Positions 55,416 to 64,000 of a stretch of DNA of 64,000 nt are shown in pieces (the first letter of the stretch is position 1; every line of letters begins with the position of its first letter). The position numbers were made by a program, and so were the translations under genes. The notes under the pieces are model-generated. The model was not told where the DNA came from. It searched no databases and worked only from the letters and a program-made list of their open reading frames with translations. The DNA lies in assembly GCF_003315345.1 (NCBI RefSeq), contig NZ_QNRO01000002.1:124001-188000 (forward strand), in the 5' to 3' direction. Source of the stretch: Marinobacter pelagius. GTDB taxonomy: Bacteria > Pseudomonadota > Gammaproteobacteria > Pseudomonadales > Oleiphilaceae.

Positions 55416-55652
55416 TCAGCTGTGGGTTTTTTCCCGGGGCTTGTCTTCCGCTTCAGCCTGTTTGGGCTCGGCCTCGGACTTTTCTTCCAGGGAGTCCTTT
55501 TCGTCCTTCGCGGTGTCATCGTCATTCATGGACTTCTTGAAGCCGCGAATAGCGCCACCGAGGTCGCTGCCGATGTTCCGCAGTTTCTTGGTTCCGAACA
55601 GCAGGATGACAATGCCAAGTACGATCAGGAGTTGCCAGATACTGATACCCAT
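55416..55652 (-). CDS. tatA: Twin-arginine translocase subunit TatA
   Basis: A 78-residue TatA: short N-terminal membrane helix ([20 protein letters not shown]), the [20 protein letters not shown] amphipathic helix and an acidic tail. TatA oligomers form the translocation pore. GAGGAA before ATG supports the start. It is separated from hisE by 91 bases, which may hold its own promoter. Confidence 0.94.
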   Translation of the reverse strand: MGISIWQLLIVLGIVILLFGTKKLRNIGSDLGGAIRGFKKSMNDDDTAKDEKDSLEEKSEAEPKQAEAEDKPREKTHS

Positions 55653-55743
55653 GCGGGGTTCCTCATTCTCATTGTTTCAGTTCAGAGACATTGTACGTTA
55701 ACGGAGCCGTCATGCGGAAACCCCCGAAAGGGGTAATACCTGC

Positions 55744-56097
55744 CTACTTGCTCCGGGATGCCTTTTCTTCCAGTCCTGACAGGTCGAAACGCCGTGCCAG
55801 TTCGTTCAGGACGTCGTCTGGTCCGAGTCCCAGCCGGGACAGCATGACCATGCTGTGAAACCACAGATCAGCGGTCTCATAGACCACATCCGAGGTTTCG
55901 CCGCTGTGCTCGGCATCCTTGGCAGCCAGCAGGGTTTCGGTGCATTCCTCACCGACCTTTTCCAGGATCTTGTTCAGCCCTTTGGCATGCAGGCTGGCGA
56001 CATAGGATGACTCCGGGTCTGCGTTCTTGCGGGCTTCCAGTACCTGGGCCAGGCGTTCCAGTACATCACTCACGGGCTGCTCCTTACTTGTTGCCAT
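55744..56097 (-). CDS. hisE: Phosphoribosyl-ATP pyrophosphatase (HisE)
   Basis: A 117-residue all-helical enzyme of histidine synthesis that removes pyrophosphate from phosphoribosyl-ATP. The metal-binding [14 protein letters not shown] and [15 protein letters not shown] segments are typical. It overlaps hisI by 14 bases; in E. coli the two activities are fused, here separate. The pair is far from the other his genes. Confidence 0.94.
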   Translation of the reverse strand: MATSKEQPVSDVLERLAQVLEARKNADPESSYVASLHAKGLNKILEKVGEECTETLLAAKDAEHSGETSDVVYETADLWFHSMVMLSRLGLGPDDVLNELARRFDLSGLEEKASRSK

Positions 56098-56500
56098 AGA
56101 TTGCGTCCGGATCCTTGATCACCGGATCCACCGCAACCCACGCTCCGTCCTTCAGGGTACGGTAAAAACAGCTGCGTCGGCCAGTATGGCACGCAATGCC
56201 GCCTTTCTGCTCGACTTTCAGCAGAATCACGTCCTCGTCGCAGTCCAGCCGGATGTCCTTCACCACCTGTTGGTGGCCGGATGTCTCGCCCTTGCGCCAG
56301 AGCTTGCCACGGGAGCGGGACCAGTACACCGCATGACCTTCTTCCGCGGTCAGCCGGAGGGATTCCCGGTTCATCCAGGCCATCATCAGGATCTCGCCGG
56401 TTTCGGCATCCTGGGCAATGGCCGGGACCAGACCGTCCTCGGTCCAGCGAATGGCATTCAACCAGTCAGGGCTGTCGACAGTAGCGGAGCTTTTTTGCAT
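56084..56500 (-). CDS. hisI: Phosphoribosyl-AMP cyclohydrolase (HisI)
   Basis: A 138-residue zinc enzyme opening the adenine ring of phosphoribosyl-[21 protein letters not shown] carries magnesium-binding acids and [11 protein letters not shown] the zinc cysteines. Its longer than average N-terminus ([19 protein letters not shown]) is normal for the family in pseudomonads. It lies 28 bases after ubiB on the same strand and overlaps hisE. Confidence 0.94.
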   Translation of the reverse strand: MQKSSATVDSPDWLNAIRWTEDGLVPAIAQDAETGEILMMAWMNRESLRLTAEEGHAVYWSRSRGKLWRKGETSGHQQVVKDIRLDCDEDVILLKVEQKGGIACHTGRRSCFYRTLKDGAWVAVDPVIKDPDAIYGNK

Positions 56501-56528
56501 TTATGTGAATCCCGGTTTGTCTTGTGGT

Positions 56529-58172
56529 TTAACGGCCGCCGCGCAGCACCAGCGCGCCGGCGATGGCCAGCAGGGCCCAGCTCCATGCCGGCGTGTTCTC
56601 GACCCAGGCCCGGGCCTCGGGCTGGGTGCCGATCACCGCCGCAGCCACCAGTACCACAGCCAGGCCGGCCCGGCGCCAGCGTCGCTCGGTGCGGGCCTGC
56701 TGCTGCCGCAACAGCTCCAGTGTATCGCGGTTTTGCTGTTCGGTGGGCCCGGCATGCCGCATCTGCAACAGGGCGTCGTGGATCAGTTGCGGCATCTCCG
56801 GTGACTGTTCGAGCCAGGAGGGCAGGTGAGACTGCAGCGACTTCAGCAATCCGGAGGGGCCAATGCGCTTGCGCATCCAGTCCTCGAGGAACGGCTGGGC
56901 GGTGCTCCAGAGATCCAGTTCCGGATACAGCTGGCGGCCCAGGCCTTCGACATTGAGCAGGGTTTTCTGCAGCAGTACCAGCTGGGGCTGGACCTCCATA
57001 TTGAAGCGCCGGGCAGTCTGGAACAGCCGCAGCAGGAAGTGACCGAAGGAGATGTCCTTCAGGGGGCGTTCGAAGATCGGCTCGCACACGGTGCGGATGG
57101 CGGCCTCGAACTCGTTGACCCGGGTGTCCGGTGGTACCCAGCCGGACTGGATATGCAATTGCGCCACCTGGCGGTAATCCCGGCGGAAGAAGGCCAGCAG
57201 GTTGCGGGCCAGGTAGCTCTGGTCATCCGGGGCCAGGGTGCCGACAATGCCAAAATCGATGGCGATGTAGCGCGGGTCTGCCGGGTTGGACACGTCGACG
57301 AAGATATTGCCGGGGTGCATGTCGGCATGGAAAAAGCTGTCCCGGAACACCTGGGTGAAGAAGATTTCCACGCCCTTTTCCGCCAGTACCTTCATGTTGA
57401 CCCCGGCGGCTTCCAGCGCGGGTGCGTCGGCGATCGGAATGCCGTGGATGCGTTCCATCACCAGTACCGACTTGCGGGTGTAGTCCCAGTCGATAAAGGG
57501 GATGTAGATCAGCGACGACTTCTCGAAGTTGCGGCGCAGCTGGCTGGCGTTGGCGGCCTCGCGCTGCAGGTCCAGTTCATCGTGGATGGTGGAATCGTAG
57601 TCGGCGACCACGTCCACCGGGTGCAGGCGCTTGCCCTCGGACCAGTACTTCTCCAGCAGGCCGGCCATCAGGTACATGAGGGCCAGGTCCTGGTGAATCA
57701 CCTTTTCGATGCCCGGCCTCAGCACCTTGACCACCACACGCTGGCCGTTGGGCAGGGTGGCGGCGTGGACCTGGGCCACCGAGGCGGACGCCATGGGATC
57801 AGGAGAAAACTCCGCAAACAGTTCGGATACCGGCTTGCCCAGGGAGGTTTCGATGATGTTGCGGGCGGTGTCGCTGGGGAAGGGCGGTACCCGGTCCTGG
57901 AGCTGCTTGAGGGACTCGGCCATGTCGTCCGGCAGCAGGTCGCGCCGGGTGGACAGGATCTGGCCGAATTTCACGAACACCGGTCCCAGCTCTTCCAGGG
58001 CCAGACGCAACCGGTCGCCCCGGCTCAGTTTCGGCTGCGGGAACAGGTGCCAGGGAGCCAGCAGGAAGAACACCTTCAGGGGTGTCGGCAATTCGGCGAT
58101 GGGCAGAAACGTGTCCAGGCGGTAACGGCAGAATACCCAGGCAATTCGGAACAGGCGTCTCAGGCGGGTCAC
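56529..58172 (-). CDS. ubiB: Ubiquinone biosynthesis kinase-like protein UbiB
   Basis: A 547-residue ADCK/ABC1-type atypical kinase that assists ubiquinone synthesis at the membrane, probably by extracting lipid intermediates. The family KxGQ motif appears in [17 protein letters not shown] near residue 70, the Ala-rich loop in [16 protein letters not shown] near 125, and the catalytic [13 protein letters not shown] near 285 with IDFGIVG after it. Two C-terminal membrane helices (about 500-545). It overlaps ubiJ by four bases. The DFG-like aspartate and lysine are present. Confidence 0.95.
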   Translation of the reverse strand: MTRLRRLFRIAWVFCRYRLDTFLPIAELPTPLKVFFLLAPWHLFPQPKLSRGDRLRLALEELGPVFVKFGQILSTRRDLLPDDMAESLKQLQDRVPPFPSDTARNIIETSLGKPVSELFAEFSPDPMASASVAQVHAATLPNGQRVVVKVLRPGIEKVIHQDLALMYLMAGLLEKYWSEGKRLHPVDVVADYDSTIHDELDLQREAANASQLRRNFEKSSLIYIPFIDWDYTRKSVLVMERIHGIPIADAPALEAAGVNMKVLAEKGVEIFFTQVFRDSFFHADMHPGNIFVDVSNPADPRYIAIDFGIVGTLAPDDQSYLARNLLAFFRRDYRQVAQLHIQSGWVPPDTRVNEFEAAIRTVCEPIFERPLKDISFGHFLLRLFQTARRFNMEVQPQLVLLQKTLLNVEGLGRQLYPELDLWSTAQPFLEDWMRKRIGPSGLLKSLQSHLPSWLEQSPEMPQLIHDALLQMRHAGPTEQQNRDTLELLRQQQARTERRWRRAGLAVVLVAAAVIGTQPEARAWVENTPAWSWALLAIAGALVLRGGR

Positions 58173-58810
58173 GGGTTCTCCGGTTCGTCAGTGATTTCGC
58201 GGTCTTCCAGCAGCCGGAGCCGGGCTTCCAGGCGCTCGGTGCGCAGGCTCAGCTCATCGATATCCCCGAAGGTGGCTTCCAGTTCCCGGCGCCCGGGTAG
58301 CGTGCGACTCTCCTCGTGGAGGTATTCCTCGATGTTCGCGTTCATGGAGCGGACCGCTTCCCGGCTCCATTTCACTGCATGGCGCAGGCGTTTGCCAAGG
58401 AAGTGTGCCGGCACGTCGCCGATATGCCGGGCCATGGCGGCTTCCCAGTCGGGATCCAGCTGGTTCAGGGCCCGCTGGAGCTGGTGGGCGAGGCCGGTAT
58501 CGCCATCCACAGCCAGCCGTCCGTCCGCAAATACCCGGTCATCGCCCACGGCCAGGGCGGCAAAGGCCAGCGGCCGGCCACTGATCCGCAGCGCTGGTTC
58601 CATTGGAGGCTGGCTGCTGACCTGAACCCGTTCCCCGGTCTGGTCGAGGGTATAGGTCAGTGGTACCGGGGCGGTAATATCCAGCTGCACCGGGCCCGTC
58701 AGTGCTTTGACCAGGGACTGGCGACCGGCCGGGTCCAGCTCGAGTGCCCGGTTCAGGGCATTCTCGATGATGGCGCTGGCGGCAGCCTGCAGGGTCGGGC
58801 CCGGAAACAT
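58169..58810 (-). CDS. ubiJ: Ubiquinone biosynthesis accessory factor UbiJ
   Basis: A 213-residue protein with an N-terminal SCP2 lipid-binding domain ([19 protein letters not shown], then [19 protein letters not shown] and [19 protein letters not shown]) and a C-terminal coiled coil. UbiJ binds hydrophobic ubiquinone intermediates and organises the cytosolic Ubi complex. ATG 58810 overlaps the ubiE stop by one base, and the frame upstream of it lies inside ubiE, so the shorter start is chosen. Confidence 0.92.
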   Translation of the reverse strand: MFPGPTLQAAASAIIENALNRALELDPAGRQSLVKALTGPVQLDITAPVPLTYTLDQTGERVQVSSQPPMEPALRISGRPLAFAALAVGDDRVFADGRLAVDGDTGLAHQLQRALNQLDPDWEAAMARHIGDVPAHFLGKRLRHAVKWSREAVRSMNANIEEYLHEESRTLPGRRELEATFGDIDELSLRTERLEARLRLLEDREITDEPENP

Positions 58811-59601
58811 CAGGGCTTGATTCCCGCGTGCAGGGCGACGATGCCGCCGGTCATGTTGTAGTAGCGGCAATTCACCAGGCCGGCGTTCTCCATCATGCCC
58901 TTGAGGGTTTCCTGATCCGGGTGCATGCGGATGGACTCGGCCAGATACTTGTAGCTCTCGCTGTCACCGGCGATCAGTTGACCCATCAACGGCAGCGCGT
59001 TGAAGGAGTACATGTCGTAGGCCTTGTTCAGCAGCGGGTTGGTGGGCTTGGAGAACTCCAGCACCATCAGCTTGCCGCCGGGTTTGAGTACCCGGGCCAT
59101 GTCGCGCAGGGCCTGATCCTTGTCCGTCACGTTGCGCAGGCCGAAGGCGATGGACACGGCGTTGAAGTTGTTGTCCGGGAAGGGCAGGTGCTCGGCATCC
59201 GCCTGCACGTATTCGATATTGCCGGCGTAACCCCGGTCCATCAGCCGGCTGCGGCCGACCTGGAGCATGGAGGCGTTGATGTCGGCGAGGACGACCTTGC
59301 CCGATGGACCCACGAGATCTGAGAATTTCATGGTCAGGTCGCCGGTGCCCCCGGCGATGTCAAGGACCTGGTGCCCCGGGCGCACTCCGGAAAGCTCGAT
59401 GGTGAAACGCTTCCAGAGCCGGTGAATGCCCATGGACATGAGGTCATTCATGAGGTCGTACTTGCCCGCCACGCTGTGGAAGACCTCGGCCACCTGGCCG
59501 GCCTTCTGGCTTTTCGGCACGTTGCGGAAACCGAAATGGGTAACGTCGTCCTGGCCGTTTCTGGAACCGTACGCATTGGCTGGCGTTTGCTGCTCGCTCA
59601 T
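58810..59601 (-). CDS. ubiE: Ubiquinone/menaquinone C-methyltransferase UbiE
   Basis: A 263-residue SAM-dependent methyltransferase acting on the C2 carbon of the ring. Typical blocks are [37 protein letters not shown] (SAM motif), and [20 protein letters not shown]. Length is standard. It begins the run ubiE-ubiJ-ubiB, the same order as in E. coli. Confidence 0.96.
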   Translation of the reverse strand: MSEQQTPANAYGSRNGQDDVTHFGFRNVPKSQKAGQVAEVFHSVAGKYDLMNDLMSMGIHRLWKRFTIELSGVRPGHQVLDIAGGTGDLTMKFSDLVGPSGKVVLADINASMLQVGRSRLMDRGYAGNIEYVQADAEHLPFPDNNFNAVSIAFGLRNVTDKDQALRDMARVLKPGGKLMVLEFSKPTNPLLNKAYDMYSFNALPLMGQLIAGDSESYKYLAESIRMHPDQETLKGMMENAGLVNCRYYNMTGGIVALHAGIKP

Positions 59602-59716
59602 GGGGGATGTCCTGTCAGAATCTGAACCCCGTATTCTAACGGTTGGCGGGGTGGCTACAAGTTTAATACCGCCTTACACTGTAAAACCGTTTCAATTTGG
59701 AAGAGAAAACTGATCC

Positions 59717-59995
59717 ATGTCTGTCATCGATGTTCATCGCCCCCATTCCCTGGACAAGGAGCACGCCCGCCAAGCGGCAGAAACCCTGGCCCAGGATCTG
59801 TCGAAGCAGTTCGATGTGCATTATCAGTGGGAAGGTGATGTCATGAAGTTCAAGCGCAGTGGCGTAAAAGGCCACCTGAACATCACCCCGGATGACCTGC
59901 ATATCCGTCTGGAATTGGGCCTGATGCTGCGGCCGTTCAAGCACCGCATCGAGCAGGAGATTCACAGCCAGCTCGACAAGATCATCCAGGCCTGA
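59717..59995 (+). CDS. Polyhydroxyalkanoic-acid-system family protein
   Basis: A 92-residue protein of the PHA_gran_rgn/TIGR02610 type: an N-terminal helix with HARQAAETLAQDLSKQF, then GDVMKFKRSGVKGHLNITPDDLHIRLELGLMLRPFK and a C-terminal helix with IEQEIHSQLDKI. It is found in species with and without PHA synthase; its function is unknown. GAGA upstream gives a modest ribosome site. It is divergent from ubiE and convergent with the FFLEELY-like gene. Confidence 0.85.
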   Translation: MSVIDVHRPHSLDKEHARQAAETLAQDLSKQFDVHYQWEGDVMKFKRSGVKGHLNITPDDLHIRLELGLMLRPFKHRIEQEIHSQLDKIIQA

Positions 59996-59999
59996 CGGC

Positions 60000-60749
60000 T
60001 CAGAGGTCGCCCGGTAGCTCGAAAGGCGCCGGGTGGCCCGCCAGAATCTGCTCCATTACTCTCCGTTCCCGCCACACCAGCCGTTCAATCAGGCCATCGA
60101 CATTGTCCATCTTGCGAAAGGCACTGTAACCGCGGTGCAGAAAACTGTGCAGGTCGCTCAGGTCCGCCATTTCCGCCGGTGTTTTCGCCATGGACAGCAG
60201 CCAGCCCAGGGTGCGGTTGCGCACGTAGCGGTCCAGCTGCTGCCCGACCTCGGCAACCAGTTGAATCTGCCTTGACCGGTCGTCCAGCCGCCGGCTTGCC
60301 CGGTAGGCCTCGCAGTAGACCGTGGTATCCAGTTCCGCCACCGGCTGCCGGTTCCGGTCGAGCAGTTCGGCCAGTTCCAGGTCCAGCTCCTGGGTCACCA
60401 GGTTCAGCTCCACCAGCCCGGCAAAGGTATCCAGCAGGTTGTCCGGCAGCCATTTGACCATTTTCGGGAAAATCCGGTCGATGTTGTCGTCCCGGCGGGT
60501 CATGCCGGCGGGTGCATAGAGATCGGTGAGTAGGAATTCCAGGCCGGGGCGGTAGGCGGGATGGTCATACAGGTCCTGGTGGGTGGCTTTGAGTCGTCGG
60601 GCCTGCCAGTCCGCCACCCTGAAAGTGTCCTCTGCCAGCGGGTGCGCCGACTTGTGCTGCCGGAAGTCGTGGTACGCCAACAGCAACCGCTGAAGCCGGC
60701 TTGCCGCTTCGGAATGAACAGGGGTGGCGACCAGGCGGTCACGGTACAT
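60000..60749 (-). CDS. FFLEELY-motif-like protein
   Basis: A 249-residue helical, cytoplasmic protein. GLEFLLTDLYAPAGMTRRDDNIDRIFPKMVKWLPDNL resembles the FFLEELY-motif family (here FLLTDLY), seen in pseudomonads and relatives; the function is unknown. The family is often close to lipid and PHA genes. Ribosome site GGAG in front of ATG 60749 is close to consensus. It ends four bases from the preceding gene on the other strand. Family assignment by eye. Confidence 0.7.
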   Translation of the reverse strand: MYRDRLVATPVHSEAASRLQRLLLAYHDFRQHKSAHPLAEDTFRVADWQARRLKATHQDLYDHPAYRPGLEFLLTDLYAPAGMTRRDDNIDRIFPKMVKWLPDNLLDTFAGLVELNLVTQELDLELAELLDRNRQPVAELDTTVYCEAYRASRRLDDRSRQIQLVAEVGQQLDRYVRNRTLGWLLSMAKTPAEMADLSDLHSFLHRGYSAFRKMDNVDGLIERLVWRERRVMEQILAGHPAPFELPGDL

Positions 60750-60817
60750 GGGGCAGCTCCGCTAAACCGTGGATGGGGGCGCCAGTTTAGCGGAGCGGAA
60801 CCGGAGATGCAGCAGGG

Positions 60818-61741
60818 TCATCCCTGGGCGGTGGCCGGCAGGTTCTCGAAGCCGGGGACCCATTCCTTGCTGTCCAGGGTAATGAAGTGGCTCGGTGCTT
60901 CGGTTTCCACGATCCGCATGGTGGTCGGGCTCTGCCGGGCGCTGGCCAGCATGGCGGAGCGGTCCAGGATCCGGTCCACCGCCGGGATCAGGAAGGTGCC
61001 GTGGCGGATATGCTGGTACACCGAGGTGTCGGTCCGCGTCATCCAGTCCATGATATTCTCGATGTTGCGGACAATGGTCAGATGGTCCTTGGTGGCGGAG
61101 AACAGCTTACTCAGCAACTGCTTCTTCCGTGGATTCATCTTGCCGAAGAAAGTCTGGCCGTAGGCGGACTGGGGCGCACTGTTGATCAGTCGAATCAGCC
61201 AGGGCCACATGCCATGACTGACCGGCTCCAGCAGCATGGTCACCAGACCGTGCAGCCGTCCCTGGGGAAGTACCGGGGCCTCGAGTACCACTTCCACCTC
61301 CTCGTAGAGTTCGGGCCATTGCTTCATGGCTTCGAGGATCACCGCGCCGCCGCGGGAGTGGCCGTGCACACGGATGTTACGGGTGGTGGGCAGGTTGGCC
61401 AGGGACTGGTTGAGGATGCAGGCATCGTATTCGATGGTGCCTTCCAGATGCTTGATGGGCACTTCCCAGTCCGGAGTCTCGGGTGTGACGCCGTTCACCG
61501 GAATGTGGTAGTTGCTGCAGGTCAGCAGGATCAGTTCGGTGGTGGCCCGTTCGTAGGCCTGGGTGAAGTAGCAGTGGTTCTCGAGAAAGCCGTGCACACC
61601 AATAACCGTCTGCTCCGCCTTCCCACTGTGGTTGCGGACCGAAACAGCACCCTTGCCCACGCGATAGACGCGCCCCGAGAACATCTCGGAGTAGGCGCTC
61701 TCGATGGGCTTGATCAGCTTGCGAACATGGCTCGCTTTCAT
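60818..61741 (-). CDS. Alpha/beta-hydrolase family protein
   Basis: With ATG 61741 (GGGAG upstream) the protein has 307 residues. VIGVHGFLENHCYFTQAY opens the alpha/beta fold and IRVHGHSRGGAVILEAMKQW contains the nucleophile elbow GHSRG, giving a likely catalytic Ser. The acid and histidine are probably in the C-terminal third (LIPAVDRILD and APSHFITLDS). No signal or membrane segment. The substrate is unknown; a lipase or esterase role is suggested by its position divergent from the wax-ester synthase gene. The frame extends upstream to 61828. Confidence 0.8.
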   Translation of the reverse strand: MKASHVRKLIKPIESAYSEMFSGRVYRVGKGAVSVRNHSGKAEQTVIGVHGFLENHCYFTQAYERATTELILLTCSNYHIPVNGVTPETPDWEVPIKHLEGTIEYDACILNQSLANLPTTRNIRVHGHSRGGAVILEAMKQWPELYEEVEVVLEAPVLPQGRLHGLVTMLLEPVSHGMWPWLIRLINSAPQSAYGQTFFGKMNPRKKQLLSKLFSATKDHLTIVRNIENIMDWMTRTDTSVYQHIRHGTFLIPAVDRILDRSAMLASARQSPTTMRIVETEAPSHFITLDSKEWVPGFENLPATAQG

Positions 61742-62067
61742 ACCTGCTCTCCCCCCAGCACTGCAAATGTCGGTTATTGGTATTGGTTTGTGCTGGTAAC
61801 CTTGTTGTACCGCGATGGTGGCGGGCATTTATTGGCGCCGGATACACTTTTTTCGGCATTCCCCGGCCAATAGACAGGGGATCGCGCCCGCTAATAACCA
61901 TTGCATCAAGGCTTATAACCAGTATAGGACTGAACAGTTACTCACGTGTAATTTTTTGTAACCGTGTGCGGCGCTCGCCGTGTGGAGCCGTTTCGGGTTG
62001 TCTGGCACAATGCGGTGTTCGGTTTTTACGTACCATTGGATGTTACTGACCCCGGGGACCCTCAGGT
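61742..62067. other. Intergenic region with candidate promoter
   Basis: 326 bases between divergent hydrolase and wax-ester synthase genes. The clearest promoter-like pair on the plus strand is TTGCAT at 61901-61906 and TATAGG at 61923-61928 with a 16-base spacer, weak but well placed. No gene, RNA or strong palindrome was recognised. Confidence 0.4.
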
Positions 62068-63468
62068 TTGAGTCAAGCGCAATCGCATCTCCTGCTGCCC
62101 GCAGATTCGGCCTGGCTGGCACTGGAGCGCCCGGATAATCCGATGACCATTACCGTGATGCTGAGGGTCGATGGGCTCACCGCGCCCCGGTTTCGTGAAT
62201 TCCTGGAGGTGTACTGGATTGCCTGGGAGCGCTTTGTGCATCGCCCGGTGCAGAGAGGCCCCGGCTGGTGGTGGCAGCGGGATGCCGAGTTCGATGTCCG
62301 GCGTCATCTGGACGTGGTCATCGAGCGCTTCTCAGAGGAGGGGCTGCAGGAATGGGTGTCCGCCCGGCTGAATGAACCCTTGCCGCTGTTCCGTCCGATG
62401 TGGAAGTTCTGGCTGGCACCCAATGCCCCCGGCGGTGCCGCGCTGGTGTTACGGATGCACCATTGCTACGCCGATGGCCTGTCCCTGCTGGGGATCTTTG
62501 ACCAGCTCTGCCCGGCCTCGCCGAGGCAGCACCCGGCGCTCTATGGCGCGCCGGAACAGGGTGAGTTTTCCCGCTGGACCACCGCCGCCCAGGCCTGGCT
62601 GGAACAGTTGGTGCCGGGGCAACAAGACCGGGAACCCGGGGCCGATGAGTCCCGATCGGCGACAGCTTCCTTGGAGTACGCGGGGCAGGCCCTTGAGCAA
62701 TACGCCCAGAAAGGCCTGCGCTTGCTGAACGAAGTCACGGACTTTCTGGTAGAGCCCGAAGACTCCCCCTCCGAACTCCGGCGGCCGCTGCTGGGCAGGC
62801 GTCATTGCCGCTGGTCGACACCGGTCCCGCTCGAGCGCTTCGGTGCCATTGCCCGGACTACCAACGTCACCATCAATGATGTGTTGCTCAGTTGCGTGGC
62901 AGCCGCAGCCCGGCCCAGATTGGGGCTGAGTGATGACGAGCTGGAACAGGCGGTCATGCATGCCGCGGTGCCGGTGGATATCCGTGGCCGTCTGCCGGAG
63001 GAGCTGAAACCGAAGCCCGGAACCCTGGGAAATTACTTTGGTACTGTGTTTGTACCGCTGCCAGTGGATGGCGAAAGCCCCCTGGAGCGGCTGTACCGGA
63101 TCAAGCAGGAAACCCGCCGGCTGAAGAAAAGCTGGCAGCCGGGCATTGCCTGGGGGCTGGCCTCCACCGCCTCGGTGATCCCCGATCCGTTGCGCCAGCC
63201 CATCGCCGATGTGTTCTACCGCAAGGCGTCGGTGGTGGTGTCGAACGTACCCGGCAAACGGGAACCGCGCTATCTCGCCGGCTGCCGGATCACCGAACAG
63301 ATGTTCTGGGTGCCGCAGGCCGGCGATATCGGTGTCGGTATCAGCATCGCCAGTTACGCCGGCCAGGTCCAGTTCGGTGTGGTGGCGGACGAGTCGGTGA
63401 TGTCGGATCCGTCGTCGTTCCTGGATGACTGCGTGCAGGAGCTGGACCGTTTTCCGGGTGGGTCGTAA
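62068..63468 (+). CDS. Wax ester synthase/acyl-CoA:diacylglycerol acyltransferase
   Basis: A 466-residue WS/DGAT enzyme that joins acyl-CoA to fatty alcohols or diacylglycerol, making storage wax esters or triacylglycerol. The catalytic motif HHxxxDG is HHCYADG near residue 131, with NDVLLSCVAAA near 273 and the supporting PMWKFWL near 111. The start is TTG at 62068, since the N-terminus LPADSAWLALERPDNPMTITV is required by the family and no ATG lies before it. Marinobacter carries several paralogues; which this is, and its preferred acceptor, cannot be told. The hydrolase gene is divergent. Confidence 0.9.
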   Translation: MSQAQSHLLLPADSAWLALERPDNPMTITVMLRVDGLTAPRFREFLEVYWIAWERFVHRPVQRGPGWWWQRDAEFDVRRHLDVVIERFSEEGLQEWVSARLNEPLPLFRPMWKFWLAPNAPGGAALVLRMHHCYADGLSLLGIFDQLCPASPRQHPALYGAPEQGEFSRWTTAAQAWLEQLVPGQQDREPGADESRSATASLEYAGQALEQYAQKGLRLLNEVTDFLVEPEDSPSELRRPLLGRRHCRWSTPVPLERFGAIARTTNVTINDVLLSCVAAAARPRLGLSDDELEQAVMHAAVPVDIRGRLPEELKPKPGTLGNYFGTVFVPLPVDGESPLERLYRIKQETRRLKKSWQPGIAWGLASTASVIPDPLRQPIADVFYRKASVVVSNVPGKREPRYLAGCRITEQMFWVPQAGDIGVGISIASYAGQVQFGVVADESVMSDPSSFLDDCVQELDRFPGGS

Positions 63469-63677
63469 TCCCGAAATCCATTCTGGAGATTACGACTTAA
63501 GTGCCGGTTCGCTGGTGATTGACTGTCAGCGGCATCGTGAATTGACCGCGCGGTATGCTGAAATCAATGGCTTACGATGACTCACCCGGTTCGATAAAAA
63601 GCACGGAAGTCGCATTGGCTGGTTAAGGGGATACTGTAGAATCTGAAGAAACCCTGAAACCTTTGGAGCCGGTGACC

Positions 63678-64000
63678 ATGAGGCCAGCGACGACCCTGCC
63701 GGCAGTCAGGGTGGCAAGTGCGAGCGTGCGAGATCCGGTGCTGGCGGCCACCCAGCTTGCCAGCCAGCTGAACCACGAGCACCTTGGCTGTGTCCTGTTC
63801 TTCTGCTCCGCCGAGTACGACCTGGAGCGGCTCGGGCCGGCACTGGACCGTGCCTTCCCGGATGCCCGTATCTGCGGCTGCACCTCGGCCGGGGAAATCA
63901 CCCCGGACGGTTATGGCCGGGGCTGTATTACCGCCATCGGCTTTGACCAACGTTATTTCGCCATCGATTGTGCCCTGATCTCGGAGCTCAACCGTTTCAC
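63678..64000 (+). CDS. FIST N-domain sensor protein, N-terminal part (partial)
   Basis: ATG 63678 with GGAG nine bases upstream begins a frame that runs off the right edge, with 107 complete codons in the window. LGCVLFFCSAEYDLERLGPALDRAFPDARICGCTSAGEITPDGYG matches the FIST N domain, found in prokaryotic signal sensors that may bind small ligands such as amino acids. FIST proteins often lie next to histidine kinases or diguanylate cyclases; the partner would be outside the window. The 209 bases between it and the wax-ester synthase gene contain no recognised feature. Confidence 0.8.
   Translation, partial: MRPATTLPAVRVASASVRDPVLAATQLASQLNHEHLGCVLFFCSAEYDLERLGPALDRAFPDARICGCTSAGEITPDGYGRGCITAIGFDQRYFAIDCALISELNRF

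Overview
The window is chromosomal DNA of a marine gammaproteobacterium, most likely Marinobacter or a close relative. Several things point that way: a wax-ester synthase/DGAT gene, the long Pseudomonas-type isocitrate lyase, the dusB-fis-purH-purD order, a TakP-like TRAP transporter, and close gammaproteobacterial versions of dauA, ubi, tat and zapA-6S RNA-fau. G+C is high except in a few regulatory gaps. No rRNA, tRNA, transposase, phage gene or CRISPR array was found, so this is mostly core chromosome with small accessory patches.

Layout. 1-7.9 kb: the end of a dihydrolipoyl-dehydrogenase-like gene, a small DUF2061 membrane protein, dps, a flavin reductase plus cyclopropane synthase pair, a TRAP operon (dctPQM) and a helical protein of unknown function. 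8-16.8 kb is the most accessory stretch: a cytoplasmic GH84 glycosidase, a SIMPL protein, a macrodomain ADP-ribose hydrolase, a ChaN lipoprotein, a ribbon-helix-helix regulator divergent from a DauA-type SulP carrier, an unrecognised outer-membrane protein and a CASTOR/POLLUX-like channel. 17-23.6 kb: aceA, an SLC13-type carrier, an EgtB-like sulfoxide synthase and a KefB-type antiporter.

23.7-33 kb holds housekeeping genes on the minus strand: purD, purH, fis, dusB, a zinc-ribbon/DUF3426 protein, prmA, accC, accB and aroQ. At 33-38 kb a diguanylate cyclase is transcribed away from a LapD-like degenerate GGDEF/EAL receptor followed by a DUF2333 gene. 38-43 kb: ppa, an acyl-CoA dehydrogenase, rpiA and ilvA, with three long perfect or near-perfect hairpins in the gaps. 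43-52.5 kb: fau, 6S RNA, zapA, a zinc-linked module (FtsX-type permease, ATPase, DUF3299, ZrgA with a Zur-like box), then ygfB-pepP-ubiH-ubiI. 52.5-60 kb: DUF808, then a minus-strand run ubiE-ubiJ-ubiB-hisI-hisE-tatABC-rsmE. 60-64 kb: a PHA-system protein, a FFLEELY-like protein, an alpha/beta hydrolase, a wax-ester synthase/DGAT and the start of a FIST-domain gene.

The observation most worth pursuing is the family of three hairpins at 38861-38973, 39053-39162 and 42819-42932. Each has 28-30 bp arms that are complementary to each other but differ between copies, enclosing a loop of about 54 nt that is conserved and carries two small sub-hairpins. Other leads are the Zur-like box on zrgA, the triple GGGGTC hairpin between purH and purD, the odd pore sequence in the CASTOR/POLLUX-like channel, and an overlooked 54-residue gene overlapping the end of fau.
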